From positions 1-59,074 of the forward strand of contig LNZR01000090.1 in assembly GCA_002007365.1 (NCBI GenBank): a DNA stretch of 59,074 nucleotides, in the 5' to 3' direction. Below the pieces are notes generated by a model. It was not told the DNA's origin. It did not search any database and saw nothing but the letters and a program-made list of their open reading frames with translations. Of this stretch, positions 17,029 through 23,993 are shown one piece after another. The DNA comes from Epulopiscium sp. Nele67-Bin005 (GTDB taxonomy: Bacteria; Bacillota; Clostridia; Lachnospirales; Cellulosilyticaceae). A program made the position numbers and the translations under genes. Positions within the stretch are counted from its first letter, which is position 1, and each line of letters begins with the position of its first letter.

Positions 17029-17968
17029 AATTCACTTCTCCTTTTAGTTTTCTTGTTTGATTTGCAAAACTACTTATTTTTTTTAGTCTATGATTAATGC
17101 CTGATTTTCCTATTGGCGGGGTCATCATTTCCCCAAGTTCCTTGAGTGTTGCACTAGGATATGCAATGCGATAATTTGCTACTATTTCAAGTTGTGGAGC
17201 TAAACTATCTAAACCAATAGTATTTTTAAGATACTCTATGTCCTGAATTTGGCGAACAGAAGCCGAAATAGTTTTCTTGAGGTTAGCCGTTTCACAATTT
17301 ACTAACCGATTTACATTATTCCTAACTTCCTTTACAATGCGCACGTTTTCAAAATTCATTAGCGCCACATGGGCCCCCATTATATTTAATAAATCTACAA
17401 TTTGAGAACCCTCTTTAAGATAGACTACATTATGATTTTTGCGTTTAATAATTTTTGAGTCAATATCAAATTTTTTCATAATTGCCTGCAAAGTCTTCGC
17501 CTGCTCTACTGTAGGAGGAATAAATTCCAAATGATACCCTTTGTGGGGGTCATTTACAGAACCTACTGCCAAAAAAGCTCCCCTCAAAAAAGCTCTCCTA
17601 CAACATATACTATCAAAATTACTATATAGCTCATAATTAATTTGCACATCTTGTAGCAACTTTAGCTGATTTATAATTGAGATTGAAGTAATAGGACTGG
17701 TAATTTTTAACACATGGTTATATTTCTTGCGTCCTATAAAATTTTCTAAAATTACTTCACTATTAATATTAAAAGCTTTTTGTATCATTGTAAAGTATTT
17801 TTTAGCAAGGTCTTCGTTTTCTATAGGCAATTCAACAGTAAAAAAAACATCATTTTGTGCAATATTACCAATAGATATAAAAAATCCAGCTAATTCAGAC
17901 GTGATACAATTTATATCATTTGATAAATCCTTAACGAGTTCTTGCTTTACATCGGTGGAAAATGACAT
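16997..17968 (-). CDS. whiA: WhiA-type DNA-binding protein
   Basis: The 323-residue product has an N-terminal LAGLIDADG-homing-endonuclease-like fold without the catalytic acidic motif (CRRAFLRGAFLAVGSVNDP is the usual WhiA signature). A C-terminal helix-turn-helix follows, with YPSATLKELGEMMTPPIGKS and GINHRLKKI. WhiA is a sporulation regulator in Streptomyces; in Firmicutes it affects cell division and chromosome segregation and is not a classical repressor. AGGGGTGATGG precedes the ATG. It follows yvcK by 4 bases and overlaps crh. Confidence 0.94.
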   Translation of the reverse strand: MSFSTDVKQELVKDLSNDINCITSELAGFFISIGNIAQNDVFFTVELPIENEDLAKKYFTMIQKAFNINSEVILENFIGRKKYNHVLKITSPITSISIINQLKLLQDVQINYELYSNFDSICCRRAFLRGAFLAVGSVNDPHKGYHLEFIPPTVEQAKTLQAIMKKFDIDSKIIKRKNHNVVYLKEGSQIVDLLNIMGAHVALMNFENVRIVKEVRNNVNRLVNCETANLKKTISASVRQIQDIEYLKNTIGLDSLAPQLEIVANYRIAYPSATLKELGEMMTPPIGKSGINHRLKKISSFANQTRKLKGEVNYDNENDYFTT

Positions 17969-17972
17969 TCCA

Positions 17973-18977
17973 TCACCCCTTTGTATTTGAAAATATAGCT
18001 TTTGCTAATTGATAAGTATCGTGCCTTATATACAGTTTTTTGTTGTCAACTTTTGCTAATGGCTTCTCAATTCTTTCCATATTTCTCCAAATCGAATGGT
18101 CTTCATTCCACTTTAGAAGATGAGCGCCTTCTTCTGCATACTTATTAATATATTCAGGCTCAATATATCGGCTATTTACAATCACACTATTTATGGAATT
18201 TTTACCCAAATATTTTTCCAGAGCCTCAATATGTTGTTCTATCGTAAAACCTGTAGTTTCACCAGGCTGACTCATAATATTTGCTATATAAATTTTGTGT
18301 GCATTACTTTTTGTTATAGCCTCAGCAACCTTTTCAACTAGTAAATTTGGAATAATACTTGTGTATAAACTTCCAGGACCAATTAAAATAATATCAGCCT
18401 CTTCTATAGCCTCCAAAACATCTGGAGTAGGCTTTGGATTTTGGGGAGTAAGTACAATTTTCTCAATCATAATTTGGTTTATTTTACCATATGTTACAAT
18501 TTCAGTTTCTCCTATCACCTCTATACCATCAGCAAACGTTGCATATAAATCCACATCTTCAAGAGTTACTGGCAAAACTCGTCCACTAATTGCTAAAATA
18601 TCGCTTGTATATTTTACTGCATTTTCAAAACTTCCCGAAACTTCTGCCAGTGCGGCCAAAAAGATATTTCCAAAATTTTGACCTTTCAGTGTACCATCTT
18701 CAAAGCGATATTGCAACAACTTTTTCATCATAGGTTCTGTATTTGCAAGCGATACCAAGCAATTTCTAATATCACCTGGTGGTGCAATTTGCATTTGTTG
18801 ACGCAAAATACCAGAGCCTCCCCCATTGTCAGAAACAGTTACAATTGCTGTAATATTTTGCGTGTATTCCTTTATCCCTTTTAACATGGTAGAAAGCCCA
18901 GTCCCTCCCCCTATTGCTACCACCTTTAATTTTGAAATATCTAACTTTTTATTTCCCTCTCTTTTTATCCTTATCAA
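17973..18977 (-). CDS. yvcK: Gluconeogenesis factor YvcK (CofD-like)
   Basis: The protein shows the CofD-like nucleotide-sugar binding pattern: VVAIGGGTGLSTMLKG, VTVSDNGGGSGILR, PPGDIRNCLV and GPGSLYTSIIPNLL. YvcK proteins bind UDP-GlcNAc, are needed for growth on gluconeogenic carbon sources, and influence peptidoglycan synthesis. The start is uncertain: the only accepted start codon before the core is TTG at 18,977, which overlaps rapZ by 29 bases, while a GAGAGGG site lies further in, near 18,955. Coupling to rapZ is likely either way. Confidence 0.92.
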   Translation of the reverse strand: MIRIKREGNKKLDISKLKVVAIGGGTGLSTMLKGIKEYTQNITAIVTVSDNGGGSGILRQQMQIAPPGDIRNCLVSLANTEPMMKKLLQYRFEDGTLKGQNFGNIFLAALAEVSGSFENAVKYTSDILAISGRVLPVTLEDVDLYATFADGIEVIGETEIVTYGKINQIMIEKIVLTPQNPKPTPDVLEAIEEADIILIGPGSLYTSIIPNLLVEKVAEAITKSNAHKIYIANIMSQPGETTGFTIEQHIEALEKYLGKNSINSVIVNSRYIEPEYINKYAEEGAHLLKWNEDHSIWRNMERIEKPLAKVDNKKLYIRHDTYQLAKAIFSNTKG

Positions 18978-19821
18978 TATCTCTATAATCTACATTACAA
19001 ACATGGCCTTCTGATTTTAGATGAACATTTAATTCATTTGCAATCGTTACAGAACGGTGTTTTCCACCCGTACACCCTATCCCTATAACCAGTTGATTTT
19101 TACCCTCTTTTGCATATTGAGGAACTAAAAAACTAATCATATCTTTAAGTTTAACCAAAAATTCTTGTGAAACATCAAACTGCATAACATACTCACTTAT
19201 TGTAGGGTCATTGCCTGTTAATGGTCTCATTTCTGGTATATAATAAGGGTTTGGCAAAAATCTCACATCAAATATCAAATCAGCATCAATCGGAACTCCA
19301 TACTTAAACCCAAATACCAAAATTGTTATCATCATATTTTTAAATGAATTTTGATTTGCGTAAATATTGTGTAATACTTCTTTAATATCTTTTGGCAAAA
19401 TGTAAGTTGTATCTATAATATAATCTGCCTTTGATTTTACTTCAGCCAAAATTCCACGTTCCTTTTTTACTCCTTCATGGATACGTTCAGTTCTTGCTAA
19501 AGGGTGGCTTCTTCTTGTTTCCTTAAAGCGCTTAATTAGTTCATTATCTTGGCAATCAAAAAATAAAATGTCATAAGTATAATTTTTACCACTTAGTTCA
19601 TTTAAACTAAAAAATAAATCATCAAACAACATTCCTCCCCGAATATCAATGCCTAAAACCACTTTTTCATAATTATGATTTTTATCCTGTAACAAATTTA
19701 CAAAAGGTGGAATTAATGCTGGTGGTAAATTATCAATACAATAATACCCCAAATCTTCAAAATATTTGATAGCAGTACTTTTTCCTGCACCCGACATTCC
19801 TGTTAGTATAATAAATTCCAT
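18949..19821 (-). CDS. rapZ: RNase adapter/nucleotide-binding protein RapZ (YvcJ)
   Basis: The N-terminal P-loop (LTGMSGAGKST) and Walker B region precede a C-terminal domain with CTGGKHRSV, the phosphate-binding motif typical of RapZ. In E. coli RapZ senses glucosamine-6-phosphate and directs RNase E to the GlmZ RNA; in Firmicutes YvcJ hydrolyses GTP and its role is less clear. The second of two close ATGs (19,821) is chosen because AAGGAG is nine bases from it and only three from the first. It follows murB by 19 bases and overlaps yvcK. Confidence 0.94.
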   Translation of the reverse strand: MEFIILTGMSGAGKSTAIKYFEDLGYYCIDNLPPALIPPFVNLLQDKNHNYEKVVLGIDIRGGMLFDDLFFSLNELSGKNYTYDILFFDCQDNELIKRFKETRRSHPLARTERIHEGVKKERGILAEVKSKADYIIDTTYILPKDIKEVLHNIYANQNSFKNMMITILVFGFKYGVPIDADLIFDVRFLPNPYYIPEMRPLTGNDPTISEYVMQFDVSQEFLVKLKDMISFLVPQYAKEGKNQLVIGIGCTGGKHRSVTIANELNVHLKSEGHVCNVDYRDIDKDKKRGK

Positions 19822-19840
19822 AAGCATTTTCTCCTTATAA

Positions 19841-20755
19841 TTAAAACCCTAAAAACTTAATCTCAGGTTCAAGTTCAACCTCAAATTTTTCCTTAACAAT
19901 TCGTTGTACATCTGTAATAAGTTGTAACACATCTGCTGAGGTAGCTCCCCCTATATTTATTACAAAGCCACAATGTTTTTCGGAAACTTGAGCTCCCCCA
20001 ACAGTATACCCTCTCAAACCACTATCCATAATTAACTTTCCGGCAAAATATCCTTCTGGACGCTTAAAAGTACTACCAGCACTAGGAAAAGTTAGTGGCT
20101 GTTTATCTTTTCTACGACCTGCAAAATCTTTCATTTTTTCCAAAATTAAACTACGTTCTCCGTTTTTTAGCTTCATCGTAGCTTCCAAAACTACTAGCCC
20201 ATCAGTTTTAACTTTGCTTGTACGATACGCAAGACATAATTTTTCGGCTAATAAAGTTTCTATTTCATTATTTTCATTCAAAATTGTTACCGTTTCAAGA
20301 ACATTTTTCATTTCTCCATCATATGCCCCAGCGTTCATAGTAACAGCTCCCCCAAGTGTTCCAGGAATACCATGTGCAAACTCAAGCCCTGTCAAATCAG
20401 CATCTGCACTCATTTTGGCAATCGAAAATAATAATGCTCCTGCCTGTGCTGTAACCAAATTTTCTTCTACTTTGATATTAGCCAAATTTTTATAAATTTC
20501 AATGATTACACCATCAAAACCTTTATCATTAGCTAAAATATTACTTCCATTTCCAAAAATTTCATAGTTAGTATTTGTATTTTTACATACATTAATTATT
20601 TGTTGAACTTGCTCTATAGAAGTTGGAACTGTCCAAATTTCAACTAATCCCCCAATTTTAAATGTTGTGTGCGATGATAATTTTTGGTCAGTCTTAATTT
20701 GTTCTTCTGACAAAAATTTGTTCAACTGATTAATAATTTCTTTTTTATTTTTCAT
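19841..20755 (-). CDS. murB: UDP-N-acetylenolpyruvoylglucosamine reductase
   Basis: The 304-residue flavoenzyme shows the FAD-binding segment GNGSNILANDKGFDG, the motif GIPGTLGGAVTMNAGAY, the active-site serine in PSAGSTFKRP and the C-terminal glutamate region LEPEIKFLG. It reduces the enolpyruvyl group to give UDP-MurNAc, the second committed step of peptidoglycan synthesis in the cytoplasm. GAGGGGTG lies before the ATG. It heads the murB-rapZ-yvcK-whiA-crh cluster, which ties wall precursor supply to carbon status. Confidence 0.96.
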   Translation of the reverse strand: MKNKKEIINQLNKFLSEEQIKTDQKLSSHTTFKIGGLVEIWTVPTSIEQVQQIINVCKNTNTNYEIFGNGSNILANDKGFDGVIIEIYKNLANIKVEENLVTAQAGALLFSIAKMSADADLTGLEFAHGIPGTLGGAVTMNAGAYDGEMKNVLETVTILNENNEIETLLAEKLCLAYRTSKVKTDGLVVLEATMKLKNGERSLILEKMKDFAGRRKDKQPLTFPSAGSTFKRPEGYFAGKLIMDSGLRGYTVGGAQVSEKHCGFVINIGGATSADVLQLITDVQRIVKEKFEVELEPEIKFLGF

Positions 20756-20828
20756 ACTTCACCCCTCAGATTTAGTCAGTTACTTACATAATATAATATA
20801 CCCTATTTTATACTTTAATGATAGCATT

Positions 20829-20858
20829 TTGACAAAAAATAAAGAACAAAACTATAAT
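20829..20858 (+). promoter_or_regulatory. Perfect-consensus promoter with no gene downstream
   Basis: TTGACA (20,829-20,834), an 18-base spacer and TATAAT (20,853-20,858) lie on the plus strand, opposite to both flanking genes. The only thing downstream is the repeat-containing stretch ending in the terminator at 21,057-21,103. Confidence 0.7.
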
Positions 20859-20891
20859 TTGCCTTTTACAAGCTAATTTTTTAAACTTCAA

Positions 20892-20946
20892 ATCATCATA
20901 GGACAATTTTTTCACCTCTTCATGATTTTTCATTTTCTACTTTTTA
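20892..20946 (+). repeat. Direct repeat unit 1, with dispersed element copy D1
   Basis: This is the first of two related units, from ATCATCATAGGACA to TTTTCTACTTTTT. Its 30-base core (20,901-20,930) is the reverse complement of the dispersed element AAAAATCATGA, 14 bases, TGTCC. Confidence 0.7.
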
Positions 20947-20998
20947 AACTTCACAAATACTCTTACCTTTATTAACTTGCTATCTTTTTCATTCTCCA

Positions 20999-21053
20999 AT
21001 CATCTTAGGACATTTTTTTCACATCTTCACGATTTTTCATTTTCTACTTTTTG
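20999..21053 (+). repeat. Direct repeat unit 2, with dispersed element copy D2
   Basis: This second unit starts 107 bases after the first and ends just before the terminator hairpin. Its core (21,008-21,037) has AAAAATCGTGA on the minus strand and the same spacing to TGTCC. It differs from unit 1 mainly in the CACATC/CACCTC region. Confidence 0.7.
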
Positions 21054-21056
21054 GCA

Positions 21057-21103
21057 TAAAAAATAGGCTAAACTGCATTAATACAGTTTAACCTATTTTT
21101 TAT
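21057..21103. terminator. Hairpin terminator of the YedF-like gene, also usable by the candidate RNA
   Basis: AAAAAATAGGCTAAACTG pairs with CAGTTTAACCTATTTTTT around CATTAATA. The one imperfect pair is a G-T wobble on the minus strand, so it fits the YedF-like transcript best; it also gives a T run on the plus strand. Confidence 0.85.
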
Positions 21104-21438
21104 AATGTGATTACTGTTTTTGCTCTTAATAAAATAGAAGTAATTTCCTCCATATTACTAATTCTACCCACTCTCAACTTATGTTGACCACAAATACTAT
21201 ACACACAAGTTCCACAAGCCAATAGTTCGATGCCTTTTTCTTCTAAAGCTTGTAAAATATCGATGTAATGTGAACTATAGCCCAACAATTTTACTCCAGA
21301 ATTATAAAAAATAATAGCATCTGGAGGATTAGGATTTGCCAACACTTTTCTCAAAAATACACCTAACAAAGTATGACCCACACCATCATCACCACGACCT
21401 AATGTTTCGCTATTAATAATAACAGCTTTATTATACAT
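21100..21438 (-). CDS. DsrE-like YedF domain protein without TusA domain
   Basis: The start is ATG 21,438, behind AGAGGG at an eight-base spacing. The 112-residue protein is built like the C-terminal half of the clostridial selenium-metabolism protein YedF: INSETLGRGDDGVG, IIFYNSGVKLLG, LLACGTCVYS and VGRISNMEEI. YedF normally begins with a TusA-like sulfur-transfer domain, which is absent here. The Cys-Gly-Thr-Cys pair may carry a persulfide or selenide. No other selenium genes are in the window. The terminator starts right after the stop. Confidence 0.75.
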   Translation of the reverse strand: MYNKAVIINSETLGRGDDGVGHTLLGVFLRKVLANPNPPDAIIFYNSGVKLLGYSSHYIDILQALEEKGIELLACGTCVYSICGQHKLRVGRISNMEEITSILLRAKTVITL

Positions 21439-21546
21439 AAATTTCACCCTCTTTGATTAACTCCCTATACTAATTATATTATGCATAGTACAAATTTAAG
21501 TGAAACAAAAAACAGATTAATCGACAAAATTTTCATTTTTTATCGT

Positions 21547-21894
21547 CTACTGATTATTATTTTTTATATATAAAGCGATATCAATTATCATTTTGATAGT
21601 AGTAATCACAAGAAAAATAATATTTATCACAAGTCCAGCAATAGCTACACCTTGATTTTTTTTGTTTTTTAATCCAACCGAGCCAAGAACTGTGCCTGTA
21701 ATTGTGAGAGGTAGTCCTACAATTGGAAAAAACCATGCGACAGACCCTATAATTCCAAGAATAAATGAACTCCAGCCATTTACATTTTTTTTATGTTCAG
21801 AAATAAAATGGGGCATCATATCTATACTATCATTAGTTGCATCTTCATCAACAAAATATTCACCTTTTTTACAATCAAATTGTGTTGTATTCAT
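21547..21894 (-). CDS. DUF4190-like small membrane protein
   Basis: The 115-residue product has a polar N-terminus (residues 1-38) and two membrane helices (about 42-70 and 84-108), with GLPLTITGTVLGSVGLKNKK and GVAIAGLVINI between and within them. This is the DUF4190 pattern: a Gly-rich helix pair around a short basic loop. The function of the family is unknown. It has its own perfect promoter at 21,940-21,968. Confidence 0.7.
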   Translation of the reverse strand: MNTTQFDCKKGEYFVDEDATNDSIDMMPHFISEHKKNVNGWSSFILGIIGSVAWFFPIVGLPLTITGTVLGSVGLKNKKNQGVAIAGLVINIIFLVITTIKMIIDIALYIKNNNQ

Positions 21895-21939
21895 AAAATG
21901 ACCTACTTTCTATGGCAAGTAACTTAATTATTATAGTAA

Positions 21940-21968
21940 ATTATAACCATTTTTTTATATAATGTCAA
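21940..21968 (-). promoter_or_regulatory. Perfect-consensus promoter of the DUF4190-like gene
   Basis: On the minus strand TTGACA (21,968-21,963), 17 bases, then TATAAT (21,945-21,940). The leader to ATG 21,894 is about 40 bases. Confidence 0.85.
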
Positions 21969-21992
21969 TATATCAAATATTTTTACTAATTA

Positions 21993-22610
21993 CTAGACCA
22001 AAGATAAAATTTTATTTTCTAAAATCTCATAGAAATTAAGTACAGATACTACATTCATTTTTGAACCTCCACTTAACTTTCTTAAATTCTCTTTTTCTGT
22101 TTCAACAGTAACTAAAAAGCAATTTTGAGAATTTAAATTATAGTTTTTAATAAACTGGTTATATTTGGAAATATATTCCTGATACCCACCTGTCTTGCAT
22201 TCAATCCAAAAAATTTCTTGATTTATATGTAGAACTATATCTAGTTCTGTCTTTTCTCCACTTGGCAAAGTAATATCCACATTAGAAATAATTTCATATT
22301 TCGTAATTTTAGCATGTTTTAATATTTGTAAAATGTTATGTTTAACAAAAATTTCTAGCCAGCCACCTGTTATAAAGTTCTGATATTTACCATCTTTAGA
22401 AAGTTGCGCCTCTATAATGCATTTTGGAGATTTTTTATAGACATATGAAGATAACACCTTACTTTTCAAAAGTTGATCGCCGAAAGACCTGTTGACATTC
22501 ATAGTTTGATTTTGTAAACCTTTTATGGAAAACTCAAATTTCTCTCTAGGTGATACGTGTCTTTTTATCTCCATAATTAAATTTTTAAGATGCTCAAATT
22601 CTTCTCCCAT
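21993..22610 (-). CDS. PD-(D/E)XK nuclease domain protein (DUF1887/Card1-like), probably 5'-truncated
   Basis: The visible 205 residues contain ITGGWLEIFVKHNIL, then ELDIVLHINQ and IECKTGGYQEYISKYNQF. That is the E...D-E/CKTG core of restriction-fold nucleases, closest to the C-terminal domain of DUF1887 proteins. Full-length DUF1887 relatives such as Card1/Can2 have an N-terminal CARF domain that binds cyclic oligoadenylate in type III CRISPR defence; no such domain is seen here. No ribosome site lies before ATG 22,610 and the frame stays open to about 22,655, where the foreign DNA begins, so an N-terminal part is probably missing. No cas genes or array are in the window. Confidence 0.6.
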   Translation of the reverse strand: MGEEFEHLKNLIMEIKRHVSPREKFEFSIKGLQNQTMNVNRSFGDQLLKSKVLSSYVYKKSPKCIIEAQLSKDGKYQNFITGGWLEIFVKHNILQILKHAKITKYEIISNVDITLPSGEKTELDIVLHINQEIFWIECKTGGYQEYISKYNQFIKNYNLNSQNCFLVTVETEKENLRKLSGGSKMNVVSVLNFYEILENKILSLV

Positions 22611-22654
22611 AAAAATGGCAATATTTTCGAGTTCTGTTAAATTTTTAGTAGTGT

Positions 22655-23837
22655 TAGAACTTTATCAGGTTTGATAATTAGGGATTTTGCAGACAAGGCC
22701 ATATTCTGTAATGACAGAATAAAGGATGCTCTTCAACGCATGCCTAAATTTGTAACTGAAAATGTGGCCAGGCCTGACATGGAGACAAATACTTTCTCTG
22801 TGTTTTTGATGAATGTGCAGGGTTTATCTGGACATGTTGCTGATTTGGCGTCATGTACACGGCATTTGCAGCTTAACTGTATTGCTGTGACAGAAACATG
22901 GCTGCTTGCAGGTTCTTCGTTAGAATCGGTCCAGATTGATGGTTTTAGTTTTCATAGTCGTCCCCGAAGTGGGTCATATTGCAGTAGTCACCCAGCACTG
23001 GTGGAGCTACAAGGGCAGCGACATGGTGGTGTCGGTTTGTTTTGTCGTAACGGTTTAGTGTGTGATGTCATCCAGGCACCAAATGTTAACTTGGAGTGTT
23101 TGGTTTGTGCCTGTGACAGTTTTGACATGTTGTTAGTAGTGATTTATCGGCCACCTTCGTATCCTCTGAGTTTGTTCAAGGAGAATCTCAGCATGTTGCT
23201 TGAGTGGTTGGACTCCTTCGATAAAACTGTAGCAGTAATGGGGGACTTCAATGATGATGTTTTAACATCTTCATCAATTTGTCATGTTATGATGGCGAAA
23301 GGGTTTGTGCAACATGTGACACAACCCACAACGGAGAGAGGCACACTTATTGATCATGTTTATGTGAAAACATCAGTATATGATGTACAATCATTAGTGT
23401 TGCCTGTTTATTTTAGTGATCATGAAAGCATTTTGTCGTCTTTTACACTTTAAAGTGTTGGTGGTGTGTGTGGAGGGGGCGTAATTTGATTTGATGTTGA
23501 TTTAATTGTGCTGTATTTTATACTGTTTATAGTGTATATTTTCATGTGTTCCCTGGCTAGCTCTCTGTCTGTTTTCTGTTTCAGGTGGCTCCAGCCCTGT
23601 TCCTCCCATTTGTAACTGGACAGCAGAGCCCAAGCCGATGTTTTGACTGTTTTTATGTGTTGGTAATCCTATTAATAATAGTATGTAGCTGTTAGCACCA
23701 CTAAAGCTCCTTCGGTGTCATCTCCCTGTGTTATTGACTATTAGTCATAAATCTCACATTAAACACTCACCCTACATGGGGGAGTTGGACCACATAATAC
23801 AGACTGTGACATGGCGTAAGAAAACAGAGTTACAGAG
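22655..23837. other. Internal eukaryotic (fish-like) segment, chimeric insert
   Basis: Base and codon use change abruptly: higher GC, CTG/GTG/CAG-rich codons and CA/TG-rich noncoding sequence replace AT-rich bacterial DNA. The segment codes for a metazoan-type retroelement endonuclease and then about 385 bases of noncoding DNA. The left edge lies within about 22,640-22,670. The right edge is near 23,835, where rlmN stops matching after LPLKSL. Because the rest of rlmN is missing on the other side, this is not a simple insertion; an assembly or library chimera is most likely. Confidence 0.85.
22671..23452 (+). mobile_element. AP-endonuclease-like domain of a metazoan LINE or Helentron
   Basis: The roughly 260-residue frame has the exonuclease-endonuclease-phosphatase motifs in order: MNVQGLSGH, AVTETWL (catalytic Glu), GGVGLFCRN, LLVVIYRPPS, MGDFNDD (Asp/Asn), LIDHVYVK and the terminal SDHESI (Asp-His). 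This is the target-nicking endonuclease of CR1/L2-type LINEs and of Helentrons. A stop follows eight residues after SDH and no reverse transcriptase follows, which fits a C-terminal Helentron endonuclease or a decayed LINE. The frame is open upstream to the junction, so the N-terminal part is missing. Confidence 0.75.
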
Positions 23838-23993
23838 TGATTTAAGTGGTAAGTTCGACATTTGGTCATAATCCCATACCATTTTTTGGTGAATCCACTC
23901 AAAAATTTGCTTTGCTCTAAATTTTGGCTCACTAAGTTCGACAATTATTTTTTCTAATTCATTTATGCTTTTTTGTGCAATTATATTTATCAT
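23835..23993 (-). CDS. rlmN: 23S rRNA (adenine-2503-C2)-methyltransferase RlmN, N-terminal fragment
   Basis: The first 53 residues match the RlmN N-terminal accessory domain: ELSEPKFRAKQIFEWIHQK, then DYDQMSNLPLKSL. The frame then runs into unrelated codons in the foreign segment, so the radical-SAM CxxxCxxC core and the methyl-accepting cysteines are absent. ATG 23,993 overlaps the rsmB stop by four bases (ATGA), as in other Firmicutes. RlmN methylates A2503 of 23S rRNA and A37 of some tRNAs. The break is almost certainly an artefact of the contig, not a pseudogene. Confidence 0.85.

Larger units (their letters stand above)
20865..21103 (+). ncRNA. Candidate small RNA with two repeat units
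   Basis: The predicted transcript of about 240 bases runs from the perfect promoter to the hairpin at 21,057. It has no open frame with a ribosome site. It is pyrimidine-rich and contains two direct repeats of about 55 bases, each with AGGACA, a U-rich stretch with CACCUC or CACAUC, then GAUUUUUCAUUUUCUACUUUUU. The first repeat has UUUCACCUC, complementary to purine-rich ribosome sites, so translational control in trans is possible. I do not recognise it as a known RNA family. Confidence 0.45.

Noticed and set aside
21993-22610. A CRISPR type III locus
   Set aside because: Only a nuclease domain is present; no cas genes, CARF domain or repeat-spacer array is visible in the window.
22655-23837. 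True horizontal transfer of a eukaryotic retroelement into the bacterium
   Set aside because: rlmN does not continue after the segment and no target-site duplication joins bacterial sequence on both sides; a second fish-like piece at the contig end makes chimerism more likely.
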